A DNA stretch of 7,712 nt from Bacteroidales bacterium Bact_23 (GCA_001603685.1 LUZO01000006.1:1-7712); one strand, 5' to 3'. Positions 1 to 7,330 are shown, numbered from the stretch's first letter. The notes: generated by a model not told the origin, from the sequence alone. Numbers and translations are program-made.

Positions 1-8
1 TTCTTTTA

Positions 9-470
9 GTGGGTGTTACTTCAGTAAGAATTATCAAGAAAGTTGCTCCGGTCCTTGTCGGAATCCTGTTGGTAATCACACTCTATTGGCTTTTAAAGAC
101 TGCCCTGCCCAAATATTCGGGAAGAACACCTTTTCTTTTGCTTCTTTTTCTGATAGACTGGATGATGTTCCGGAGTATCCGTGTGTTGTGGCGCAAATTT
201 CCGAAAGCACTTCGCTACACCCTGAATATCCTCTGGTGGACGCCCCTGACTGTTCTGGTACTGTTTCTGTTTTTTGTGGCCATAGTGCCAATGCAGGATA
301 TAGGCAGATTCTGGCAGATTTTTCTGCCGGGATTTCCATTGATGGTGTTTCTGGCGAAAACCGTTATGGTAATCCCTCTGCTGCCTGACTTTTTTTTACA
401 AATTAAAGCCTTTGTTTCAGGTTTAATATCCGGAAACAGGACCTGTAAACAAGGCATTTTTTTTTTTTAA
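9..470 (+). CDS. N-terminal membrane part of a split metallophosphoesterase (fragment before frameshift)
   Basis: This frame encodes 153 residues, almost all membrane-embedded. Likely transmembrane stretches lie at about residues 13-30, 41-55, 74-93 and 103-128, with basic loops (RVLWRKFPKALR at 58-69) between them. No soluble domain is present. The frame ends at a TAA created by a run of twelve T (457-468). If one T is removed, translation continues GIFFFKRMGIF... directly into the metallophosphoesterase that follows. Bacteroidota phosphoesterases of this type, as I recall them, carry just such a multi-helix N-terminus before a further helix and the catalytic domain. I therefore read this as the first third of one gene, about 449 residues if rejoined. 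The start is uncertain: GTG at 9 is the first usable codon seen, but the frame is open to the window edge, so the true start may lie upstream. An independent small membrane protein is the less likely alternative. Confidence 0.6.
   Translation: MGVTSVRIIKKVAPVLVGILLVITLYWLLKTALPKYSGRTPFLLLLFLIDWMMFRSIRVLWRKFPKALRYTLNILWWTPLTVLVLFLFFVAIVPMQDIGRFWQIFLPGFPLMVFLAKTVMVIPLLPDFFLQIKAFVSGLISGNRTCKQGIFFF
457..468 (+). repeat. Homopolymer of 12 T at the frame break of the phosphoesterase gene
   Basis: Twelve consecutive T separate the membrane segment from the catalytic segment. With twelve T the upstream frame reads I-F-F-F-stop. With eleven T it reads I-F-F-F-K-R-M-G and joins the downstream frame. 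The run may be a sequencing or assembly indel, a real inactivating mutation, a phase-variable tract, or a site where transcriptional slippage restores a full-length product in some transcripts. The sequence alone cannot decide between these. Confidence 0.85.
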
Positions 471-474
471 GCGA

Positions 475-1359
475 ATGGGAATATTTGTTGGTAGCCTGGC
501 GTTTGCCGGCTTGTTGATTGGAAGTACAATCTGGGTCTATAAATTTAAGGTTCACAATGTTAACCTGTTTATCGAAGACCTTCCCGAAGCACTTGACGGC
601 CTGAAGATCGTTCAGCTTTCGGATATTCATCTGGGAAGCTGGATGTCGGTAAATCCGCTTCAGCAGGCAGTTGATAAGGTAAATGAACTGAATCCCGATA
701 TCATTGTCTTCACCGGCGATATGGTGAACTTCTCCTCGGCTGAGATCAAAGGATTTGAGAAGACGCTTGCGCGCCTGATGGCCCCGCTGGGAATCTACGC
801 CATACTCGGAAACCATGACTACGGCGATTATGTTTCCTGGAAAACGGAGCAGGAAAAGGACGAAAATCTCAGACAACTGCTTGATTTCTACGACAGGCTG
901 GGCTGGAAACTGCTTCGCAACTCAACCGACTCACTGAATATTAACGGTGCAAAGCTGCTGATAGCCGGAGTTGAAAACTGGAGTGCCATCGCCCGCTTCA
1001 AGCGTTACGGCGATCTGGCCAAAACAATGGAGAATGTGGAGTACGGCGATTTCAACCTGCTGCTGACACATGACCCCACGCATTGGGAAGCTGAGGTATC
1101 GCAGAATTACCGCCGTTTCGACCTTACGCTTTCAGGCCATACCCATGGAATGCAGCTTGGCATCGAAGCATTTGGCGTAAAATGGAGCCCGGCAAGGTAT
1201 ATGTTCAAGCACTGGGCGGGCCTTACCATCCAGAGCAACGCCGGCGGCCGCGATAATTACCTGTATGTAAACCGCGGACTCGGCCACATCGGCTATCCCG
1301 GAAGAGTAGGCATACTCCCCGAAATCACCCTGATTACCCTGAGCAACGAAGAAATTTAA
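475..1359 (+). CDS. Calcineurin-like metallophosphoesterase, catalytic part (YkuE/YaeI-like), likely joined to the upstream frame
   Basis: This 294-residue frame carries the full metal-binding set of the calcineurin-like phosphoesterase superfamily: DIH at 50-52, GDMVN at 81-85, GNHD at 112-115, a histidine in LLTHD at 199, and GHTH at 221-224. The family uses these to bind two metal ions and hydrolyse phosphoesters. Residues 2-20 form one hydrophobic helix, so the enzyme is membrane-tethered, with the catalytic domain probably on the periplasmic side. The substrate cannot be told from sequence; related proteins include B. subtilis YkuE and lipid-active enzymes. The ATG at 475 lacks a strong ribosome site and directly follows the T run, so I think it is an internal methionine of a longer gene (see 9-470) rather than a natural start. 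The catalytic domain looks intact to its C-terminal ILPEITLITL strand. It converges on the PLP-enzyme gene, with 2 bp between stop codons. Confidence 0.88.
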   Translation: MGIFVGSLAFAGLLIGSTIWVYKFKVHNVNLFIEDLPEALDGLKIVQLSDIHLGSWMSVNPLQQAVDKVNELNPDIIVFTGDMVNFSSAEIKGFEKTLARLMAPLGIYAILGNHDYGDYVSWKTEQEKDENLRQLLDFYDRLGWKLLRNSTDSLNINGAKLLIAGVENWSAIARFKRYGDLAKTMENVEYGDFNLLLTHDPTHWEAEVSQNYRRFDLTLSGHTHGMQLGIEAFGVKWSPARYMFKHWAGLTIQSNAGGRDNYLYVNRGLGHIGYPGRVGILPEITLITLSNEEI

Positions 1360-1361
1360 GC

Positions 1362-2822
1362 TTAAAGCTTAAACCACTCGTTCACCCTTTCATTTATGTG
1401 CCTTGAGTTGCTGATGTGCACGAACTCGTTGGTGCGCTTGTTGTAGGTGTAATCCTTTTCCCACTCTTTGTGGTTTTCACCAATCTCTTTGATGGCAGTC
1501 AGAATCTTATCCAATTCCTGATCGGTCATGGTCGGATGGAGTGATAGCCTGACCCATCCCGGTTTTTCCGATAAATCGCCGTGGTTGATCAGTTCGGTGA
1601 TTCTTTTTGAATGCTCGTAGCTGACATCAAGCAGGAAGTGGCCGTAGGTGCCGGCGCAGGCGCAACCGCCCCTTACCTGAATGCCGTATCTGTCGGAAAG
1701 CAGCTTTACAAGCAGGTTATAGTGAATGTCTTCGAAATAGAATGAGATGATGCCGAGTCGTTTCCGCTGTTTGTCGGCAAGGATATGAAGGCGGGGAATC
1801 TGGTCGAGCCGTTCAAATGCGGTTTCAAGCAGCTCTTCCTCTCTTTTCATCATGTTTGAGGTGCCCATCTGTTCTTTCAGCTTTATGCAGAGGGCAGTGC
1901 GGATGGCCTGCATGAAACCGGGAGTTCCGCCGTCTTCGCGCGATTCGATGTCATCCACATATTTATACTCACCCCAGGGGTTGGTCCAGTCCACGGTTCC
2001 GCCACCCGGCTGATCGGGAGTACGGCTGTTGTACATCGAACGGTCGAAGACCAGTACGCCCGAAGAGCCCGGCCCGCCCAGAAATTTGTGCGGCGAAAAC
2101 AGAACCGCATCCAGCTTTTCCATCGGATCTTCCGGATGCATGTTGATGTCGTGATAGGGCGCTGAAGCGGCAAAGTCGATGAAGCAGAATCCGCCATGCT
2201 CATGCATGATTCTGGCCAGTTGATGATACGGAGTGCCGATGCCCGTTACATTTGAGCATGCCGTAAATGCACCGATCTTCAGCGGACGGTCTTTGTATAA
2301 TTCCAACTGCCTGCGCAGTTCTTCCGGATCAACCAGCAAATCCTTGTCGGGAGGCAGAACAACCACATCGCTTACGGTTTCGAACCAGGAGGTGTGGTTG
2401 CTGTGATGCTCCATGTGCGTCACAAACACTATCGGCCTCTCTTTCTCCTTGAAACATTTGGTATCGGTGAGCAAACCGCAGGTTTTCAGCCCCATCATGC
2501 GCTGGAACTTCACCACCACGCCGGTCATGCCGAACCCCGAAGTAATGATCACATCATCCTGCCCTGCGTTTACATGCTTTTTAATGATGCGGTGCGCCTC
2601 GTGATAAGCGAGGGTCATCGAGGTCCCGGTTTCGTTGGTTTCGGTGTGGGTGTTGCTGACATAGGGTCCGATTTCACTGAAAAGCTTCTCTTCAATGGGC
2701 TTGTAGAGCCGGCCGCTGGCTATCCAGTCGGCGTATATCAGTTGTTTGCGACCGTATGGGGTGTCATATTCCAGGTCGTTGCCAATGATGTTTTTCCGGA
2801 AAGGCTCAAAGTATTTTTCCAT
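1362..2822 (-). CDS. Class V aminotransferase-fold PLP enzyme, cysteine desulfurase-like
   Basis: This 486-residue cytosolic enzyme is of fold-type I, class V, the group of SufS/NifS/Csd. Visible landmarks are MEHHSNHTSW at 137-146 (the His that stacks on PLP), FIDFAAS at 214-220 with D216 facing the pyridine nitrogen, SPHKFLGG at 243-250 with K246 as the Schiff-base lysine, and RGGCACAG at 384-391. By alignment with SufS (RxGxxCA), C389 sits where the sulfur-accepting cysteine lies, with a second cysteine at C387. A C-terminal R425 in WVRLSLHPT matches a conserved arginine of the fold. Oddities: the usual Gln of the DGAQ motif is Ala (A219), and a tail of about 40 residues (450-486) extends beyond the usual fold. 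It is longer than SufS (about 406), and no Suf, Isc or Nif partner lies nearby, so I do not assign sufS. A desulfurase, selenocysteine lyase-like or epimerase-like activity are all possible. The ATG at 2822 is the natural start; no Shine-Dalgarno is seen. Confidence 0.9.
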   Translation of the reverse strand: MEKYFEPFRKNIIGNDLEYDTPYGRKQLIYADWIASGRLYKPIEEKLFSEIGPYVSNTHTETNETGTSMTLAYHEAHRIIKKHVNAGQDDVIITSGFGMTGVVVKFQRMMGLKTCGLLTDTKCFKEKERPIVFVTHMEHHSNHTSWFETVSDVVVLPPDKDLLVDPEELRRQLELYKDRPLKIGAFTACSNVTGIGTPYHQLARIMHEHGGFCFIDFAASAPYHDINMHPEDPMEKLDAVLFSPHKFLGGPGSSGVLVFDRSMYNSRTPDQPGGGTVDWTNPWGEYKYVDDIESREDGGTPGFMQAIRTALCIKLKEQMGTSNMMKREEELLETAFERLDQIPRLHILADKQRKRLGIISFYFEDIHYNLLVKLLSDRYGIQVRGGCACAGTYGHFLLDVSYEHSKRITELINHGDLSEKPGWVRLSLHPTMTDQELDKILTAIKEIGENHKEWEKDYTYNKRTNEFVHISNSRHINERVNEWFKL

Positions 2823-2863
2823 AATGAACAGCGGTTTGCAAAACGATACAAATCTCTTAAAAA

Positions 2864-2893
2864 AAACGATATCAATCTGCAGGACGATGCAAA
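2864..2893 (-). promoter_or_regulatory. Weak candidate Bacteroidota-type promoter for the PLP enzyme
   Basis: Reading the minus strand, TTTG (2893-2890) is followed after 18 bases by TATCGTTT (2871-2864), about 40 bp before the start codon. This partly resembles the Bacteroidota pattern TTTG - about 19-21 bases - TAnnTTTG, but the -7 element deviates at two positions. A second TATCGTTTTG lies nearer the gene (2849-2840). The evidence is suggestive only. Confidence 0.22.
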
Positions 2894-2996
2894 TTTGAAA
2901 AGATTTTAAAAAGTGGCTGCATTGCCCCTGAAATTCTGAAATTCAGAAGGCTGCTGATGGAAATCTTAATGCCGGAAACGCAAATTCAAAGCCTGA

Positions 2997-3025
2997 AATG
3001 CTGTCTTTAACCCAAATTCAGCATT
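2997..3025 (-). terminator. Weak hairpin downstream of the repeat protein gene
   Basis: About 30 bases after the stop codon of the repeat protein, the minus strand reads AATGCTG, a 15-base loop, then CAGCATT: a perfect 7-bp stem. No U-rich tract follows, so this is not a classical intrinsic terminator. A second, smaller inverted repeat, TTCTGAA-A-TTCAGAA, lies further on at 2934-2948. Either could mark the 3' end of the transcript or be chance. Confidence 0.2.
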
Positions 3026-3052
3026 GGAAATACTTAACCGAATAATCTGGGC

Positions 3053-6000
3053 CTAATCACCCTGCGCAATCTGCATGCGGGTAATTTCCACGCTTCCGCC
3101 CTCGGCGTAAATCGCTATCCAGTTGTTATCCTCGCGGTACCACTTATCCTGGATGCTTATCCTGATCAGATAGTCGGCTGTTTCGTCCGTTGTGATACTT
3201 CTGAGTACGATTCCGCCGTTTTTCTGGGAACCCTTGCCGTAGTTAACAAAAACCTTCGGATCCGATTCACTGGTTTTGCGCGCCTTAAGCGAGATGTAGT
3301 TGTTTTTGCGCAGACGCATTTCAATGGGAGTGAAGGTGATTTTCTTCTCGGTATCCATTTCAATTGCCGTTGTCTGATTTATCAGATCAACCATCGCGTG
3401 GTCTTCGAGGTATTTCCTGATTTTCCTGATCATATCAGCCGGATATGTCTCGTCAGGTTTGGCAAGTGATGCCTCGAGGTAGGCGTCGATGGCCTGGTCG
3501 AAAATCTTATCCTGGTAAAGTCTGTCGGCATTGATAATCAGTTTGTTGTATGCTGCCATCTGGTTCATGGCGCGTTCCTGAAAAATGGTGCGGATGGCCA
3601 GTATCCTGTCAATGGGGTATTTTTCGGCCGGTTTCAGTGACTGCGCCGTTTCATAATACTTCATTGCCGAGGTGTAATCCTTCTCCGAGTAGAGCTGGTC
3701 GGCCTGCTGGATTGCATCGTAATAGCTTTTGTCGGCAAGCATTTTCTGCTCCTGAATGATGTTGCTGATTTCGCGCACCCTTCCTGCCGGATATTCCGAT
3801 CCGGGCTTGTAGCCAAGCGCCTCCTGATAGCCTGCCAGCGCATTGGTATAGTCGCCGGCTTCCAGCGCGGCATCGGCTTTGGCAATGGCTCCGGCATATT
3901 TTTCGGTCAGCAGCTTAGCTTCATCGCGCTTGCGGGTAATCAGGCCTATCTGTTTGTCGGGATAGGCTTCCGATGGCTTTAGCTTCAGCGCCTGGCGGTA
4001 TGCGGCTTCGGCTTCATCCAGCAAACCCTCCGAGAATTTGGCATCGCCCAGTTCAATGGCGGTGGCATACTGCTGTTCCAGCTCCTCCTGTTCGCCGAGA
4101 ATCCTGGCAATTTGCTGAACTCTGGAGCCGGCGTGGGTGTCGCCCGGCTTTAACGAAAGCGCCTCGTTGTACCTGGTTTGCGCCTGCCTGTAATCTTTTA
4201 CCACAAAGAAGCGGTCGGCCTCCTCAATGGCCTTTGCAAATGCCTTTTCATTCGCCTTTTGGTCGGCGATGGTGCGGTTGATCAATTCAATCTGCTGTGC
4301 AGGGTAAGCTTCGCCGGGCTTCAGTTTCAGCGCTTCGTTGTATCTGGTCTGCGCCCCTTTCAGATCCGAGGCTGAAAACAGCGCATCCGCCTCGGCGATG
4401 GTTTTGCGATAACTGTCGAGCATTGAGTTTTCGGCTTCGATCTGCTTTTCGGCCAGGGCGATCCGCTCCGACGGGTATTTTTCGTTTGGTTTCAGAAGAA
4501 GAGCCTGCTGGTACGACTGTTTTGCCGCTTCATAGTTTTTGTTGCTAAAGGCGGCATCGGCATTGGAAATATGCCTGCTGTAATTTTCTTCCAGTGCTTC
4601 CCGCTCTTTGGTGATGTTGTCGATTTTTGCAATCTGCTGAGCAGGATAGCTTTCGGCAGGCATAATTTCCTGCGCCTTCAGATAGCCTTTCCGGGCTTCG
4701 GCATATTTACCGCCTTCGAAAAGCTTGTCGGCCGCAGCGGTTTCGGTGTCGTATTTCCCGCGCTGGATCCGCTGATTTTCCATTGCCTTGCCAATCTCCG
4801 CAATGCGGCCCGAGGGGTATTTTTCGCCGGGCTTGATACTCAGTGCGTTGTTGTATGCCGAGGCTGCATTTTCAAGGTCGTTTTCCTGGAAATAGCGGTC
4901 GCCTTCGGCAATCAGTGCGGCAAAACTCTCATCAGCGGAGCGCAGCTTTTCAAGTGCTTCCCTGATTTTCTGCAACTTCTCTTTCGGATAGGCCTCTTCG
5001 GGTTTCAGAGCCGATGCCCTGTTGTACTCGGTTTCAGCCTTGCCGTAGTTGTTATCGCTGTAGAAGCGGTCGGCCTCTTTCAGTGCTTTCTGGTAGTTTT
5101 CGTCAATCTCTTTCTGTCCGGCAATCAGTTTGTCGATTCTGGCAATCTGTGAGGCAGGGTAGGGCGCTTTGGAGTTGATTTCCAGAGCTCGGTTGTACTG
5201 CTCCCTGGCTTCGGCGTAGTTTTTTGCTTCGAACTGCTGATCGGCTGAAGCAATGGCGGCATTAAAGGCATCCGTGGCAGCCTGTTCTTCGGCCAGTATC
5301 CTGTTGATTGCACTGATCTGCTGATCCGGATATTTCTCATCCGCCTTTATTTTTTGCGCCTCGCGGTAGGCTGCCAGCGCCTTGCCATAATCCTTTTCCC
5401 TGAACAGGGCATCGGCTTCCGTAATCTTATTGTTGTAGTTTTTCAGGATTTCAGCCGCTTTGGCTTCAGCCAGTATTCCGTCGATTTCACCGGTGCGCTG
5501 TTTCGGGTAGCTTTCGGCGGGTTTCAAAGCCAGCGCCTGCTGATAGGCCGTGCGCGCCTCTTCATATTTCCCTTTCAGAAACAGATCGTCGCCCGAAGCA
5601 ATTGCCTTGCCGTAGTTTTCGTCGAGCTGCTGCCTCTGCTTCAGGATGTCGTTTATTTTTCCGATCTGAGTGGCCGGATATTTTTCATCGGGCAGAATTT
5701 TTGAAGCATTCTGATAGGCTGTCAGCGCCGTTTCGTAATCGCCCGACTGGAACAGCTTATCGGCAGAGTTAATGGTTTTCTGGTAGTTTTCTTTGGCATC
5801 CTTCATCTGCGAAAGGCTCTCCTCCACGCGGGCAATCATACTTTTGGGATAGTTTTCCGCCGGTTTTACCTTTGATGCCTGTTCGTATTTTGCCTTTGCC
5901 GTGGCGAAATCCCTTTCCATATAGGCGTCGTCGGCTTCAGCCAGCAGCTTGTCGTACGAATCCTGCTGTGCCTTGTCTTTTGCCAGTTTGGTTTCGATTT

Positions 6001-6583
6001 CACGCACGCGGTTTGCCGGATGCTTTTCATCCGGGTTCAGCGCTGCGGCATTTGCATATAACTCTTTGGCTTCAGCCAGTTTTTCGGCGGCATAAAGCTG
6101 GTCGGCATCCGCAATCAGCTTTGCGTATTGTTTCAGCATCTCCTGCCTGGCAGCCGCCGATTTTTCAGCTTCGTTCAACTTATCCCTTGTAGGCTTGTCG
6201 TCGGGTTTTATGTTCAGGGCTATGGAGAACTGATCGCGGGCTTCCTCAAATTTTTTGGCCTGCATCAGCCGGTTTCCGCTTTCGATGGCGGCGGCGAATC
6301 TCGCCTCATCTTCGGGGTCGGTATATACTTTCCGTATCTGAGCCAGCTTATCTTTCGGATATTTTGCCGAAGGGTCAATGCTCAGCGCTTTCTGATATTC
6401 GGCTTTTGCCTTTGCGTACTCCTTTGCGTTCAGAAACTCCTCTCCGCGCAAAATGGCCTCTTCGAATTGCCGGGCGCGGGCTGCGTCAAGATTCTGTGCT
6501 ACGGCGCCGGCCGAAAGGAACAGGGTGAACAGTAAGGTAAGGATGGTTACCGGCAAAAAATGCCTGAAGCTTTTTTTATTCAT
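3053..6583 (-). CDS. Exported giant TPR-like repeat protein with beta-rich C-terminal domain
   Basis: This protein has 1176 residues. An N-terminal signal peptide (KK near the start, hydrophobic 11-25, AVA|Q at 27-30) predicts export by Sec and cleavage by signal peptidase I. There is no lipobox cysteine, and I see no cysteine anywhere. Residues 39-1066 are 18 tandem units of 56-59 residues. Each resembles one TPR helix pair (AI.EAD.LF..KDY..A...Y..AL.LKP) plus an added helix opened by a YP motif (EKYP..QI..I..IL). Residues 1067-1176 form a distinct beta-rich domain with FVNYGKG (1112-1118), KNGGIV (1121-1126) and KWYREDNNWI (1147-1156), the last holding the only two tryptophans I see. TPR arrays usually scaffold proteins, so a periplasmic or surface scaffold is likely, but no function can be named. 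ATG 6583 fits the signal peptide. The LolD-like ATPase ends 84 bp upstream, so co-transcription is possible. Confidence 0.88.
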   Translation of the reverse strand: MNKKSFRHFLPVTILTLLFTLFLSAGAVAQNLDAARARQFEEAILRGEEFLNAKEYAKAKAEYQKALSIDPSAKYPKDKLAQIRKVYTDPEDEARFAAAIESGNRLMQAKKFEEARDQFSIALNIKPDDKPTRDKLNEAEKSAAARQEMLKQYAKLIADADQLYAAEKLAEAKELYANAAALNPDEKHPANRVREIETKLAKDKAQQDSYDKLLAEADDAYMERDFATAKAKYEQASKVKPAENYPKSMIARVEESLSQMKDAKENYQKTINSADKLFQSGDYETALTAYQNASKILPDEKYPATQIGKINDILKQRQQLDENYGKAIASGDDLFLKGKYEEARTAYQQALALKPAESYPKQRTGEIDGILAEAKAAEILKNYNNKITEADALFREKDYGKALAAYREAQKIKADEKYPDQQISAINRILAEEQAATDAFNAAIASADQQFEAKNYAEAREQYNRALEINSKAPYPASQIARIDKLIAGQKEIDENYQKALKEADRFYSDNNYGKAETEYNRASALKPEEAYPKEKLQKIREALEKLRSADESFAALIAEGDRYFQENDLENAASAYNNALSIKPGEKYPSGRIAEIGKAMENQRIQRGKYDTETAAADKLFEGGKYAEARKGYLKAQEIMPAESYPAQQIAKIDNITKEREALEENYSRHISNADAAFSNKNYEAAKQSYQQALLLKPNEKYPSERIALAEKQIEAENSMLDSYRKTIAEADALFSASDLKGAQTRYNEALKLKPGEAYPAQQIELINRTIADQKANEKAFAKAIEEADRFFVVKDYRQAQTRYNEALSLKPGDTHAGSRVQQIARILGEQEELEQQYATAIELGDAKFSEGLLDEAEAAYRQALKLKPSEAYPDKQIGLITRKRDEAKLLTEKYAGAIAKADAALEAGDYTNALAGYQEALGYKPGSEYPAGRVREISNIIQEQKMLADKSYYDAIQQADQLYSEKDYTSAMKYYETAQSLKPAEKYPIDRILAIRTIFQERAMNQMAAYNKLIINADRLYQDKIFDQAIDAYLEASLAKPDETYPADMIRKIRKYLEDHAMVDLINQTTAIEMDTEKKITFTPIEMRLRKNNYISLKARKTSESDPKVFVNYGKGSQKNGGIVLRSITTDETADYLIRISIQDKWYREDNNWIAIYAEGGSVEITRMQIAQGD
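3056..3385 (-). other. C-terminal beta-rich domain of the repeat protein
   Basis: This segment encodes residues 1067-1176, which do not follow the 57-residue pattern. Alternating hydrophobic strands, two tryptophans and glycine turns (NYGKGSQKNGG, YAEGGSVE) suggest a small beta-sandwich. I recall similar endings (NYGK...KNGG...EDNNWI...EGG.VE) in other long Bacteroidota TPR proteins, so it is probably a conserved module, perhaps for binding a ligand or partner. No named domain can be assigned from sequence alone. Confidence 0.55.
3386..6469 (-). repeat. Eighteen tandem ~171-bp coding repeats
   Basis: Units in protein residues: 39-94, 95-151, 152-208, 209-265, 266-322, 323-381, 382-438, 439-495, 496-552, 553-609, 610-666, 667-723, 724-780, 781-837, 838-894, 895-952, 953-1010, 1011-1066. 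Thirteen are exactly 57 residues; the first and last have 56, unit 6 has 59, and units 16 and 17 have 58. The YP motif after the KP of each unit is kept in 15 of 18; unit 3 has HP, and units 2 and 14 have lost it. At DNA level the units are diverged, so the array is old, except that units 13 and 14 keep a nearly identical stretch. Confidence 0.85.
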
Positions 6584-6667
6584 TGTTATTCAGATAATTC
6601 GCAAACTGGTACTGGTTTCGAAGAGTTTTAACGCAAATTCCGGCAGTTTATTGGCTACATGCATAAA

Positions 6668-7330
6668 TCAGGCGGTACGGTTAACAATCAGCCCGTCCTG
6701 CATATAGAGCCTTCTGTCCGACATTGTGGCGAGCTCTTCGTTGTGGGTAACAATCAGGATGGTTTGTCCGAATTTGTCCCTGAGTTCAAAAAACAGCTGA
6801 TGCAACTGGCGGGCGTTTGCCGAGTCGAGGTTTCCCGAAGGTTCATCGGCCATAAGGATTGCCGGCCGGTTAATCAATGCCCTGGCGGCGGCTACCCTCT
6901 GCTGTTCGCCGCCCGAGAGTTCCGATGGTTTGTGGGTTGCCCGCTCCTTCAGGCTCAGAAAGTCGAGCAGTTCCATGGCCCGCTGTTCGGCCTCGCGGCG
7001 GCCGGTTCCCGCAATCAGAGCCGGAATGCATATATTTTCGAGCGCGGTAAATTCCGGCAACAGATGGTGAAACTGGAAAATAAATCCCACTTTCCGGTTC
7101 CGGAAATTGGCAAGCTGCCGGTCGTTGAGCTTGCGGATATCTATTCCGTCAACCATTACCGAACCGCTGTCGGCACGGTCGATGGTGCTCAGAATGTGCA
7201 AAAGGGTGGATTTGCCGGCGCCTGAAGCTCCGGTAACGGAAACAATTTCGCCTTTGCTGATATCAAGCGACACGCCTTTAAGCACTTTCAGGCTGCCGTA
7301 CGATTTGGTGATTTCCCTCGCAAGGATCAT
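6668..7330 (-). CDS. ABC transporter ATP-binding protein, LolD/FtsE/MacB type
   Basis: This 220-residue ATPase has every expected motif: Walker A GASGAGKST at 34-42, Q-loop Q86 in FIFQFHHLLPEFTALEN, signature LSGGEQQRVA at 138-147, Walker B ILMADEP at 158-164 with catalytic E163, D-loop SGNLDS at 165-170, and switch H196 in VTHNEEL. The length, the FQFHHLLPEFTALEN segment and the DEPSGNLD wording place it in the LolD/MacB/FtsE subfamily. These ATPases power inner-membrane machines that move lipoproteins or other substrates without import. LolD, which releases outer-membrane lipoproteins with LolC/LolE permeases, is the best guess, but no permease lies within the window, so no symbol is given. 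It sits on the cytoplasmic face of the inner membrane. ATG 7330 gives the usual N-terminus for the family (ILAREITKSYG). The giant repeat protein gene starts 84 bp downstream. Confidence 0.93.
   Translation of the reverse strand: MILAREITKSYGSLKVLKGVSLDISKGEIVSVTGASGAGKSTLLHILSTIDRADSGSVMVDGIDIRKLNDRQLANFRNRKVGFIFQFHHLLPEFTALENICIPALIAGTGRREAEQRAMELLDFLSLKERATHKPSELSGGEQQRVAAARALINRPAILMADEPSGNLDSANARQLHQLFFELRDKFGQTILIVTHNEELATMSDRRLYMQDGLIVNRTA

Noticed and set aside
86..388. Plus-strand 100-codon frame overlapping the membrane segment
   Set aside because: It overlaps, in another frame, a segment with four clear membrane helices that join to the phosphoesterase. Its own product lacks any recognisable feature.
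1362..2822. Assignment as SufS
   Set aside because: Length, the IDFAA motif, the CAC motif and the lack of suf neighbours do not fit well enough for a gene symbol.
4571..5152. Plus-strand open frame of 193 codons inside the repeat gene
   Set aside because: It lies antisense to the 18-unit repeat protein, and its length follows from the repetitive codon pattern. Its translation has no recognisable motif, and similar antisense frames recur along the array.
3386..6469. Possible CRISPR array or non-coding satellite because of regular ~171-bp spacing
   Set aside because: The repeats are in frame, diverged at DNA level and conserved as protein. The unit size is far too large for CRISPR, and there are no unique spacers.
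6584..6667. Separate promoter for the repeat protein in the 84-bp gap
   Set aside because: The best candidate (TTG ... TACCAGTTTG on the minus strand) has a four-base gap inside the -7 box and a 22-base spacer. Neither fits the Bacteroidota pattern.
6659..7225. Plus-strand open frame of 188 codons opposite the ABC ATPase
   Set aside because: The minus strand encodes an ATPase with all catalytic motifs intact; the antisense translation has none.
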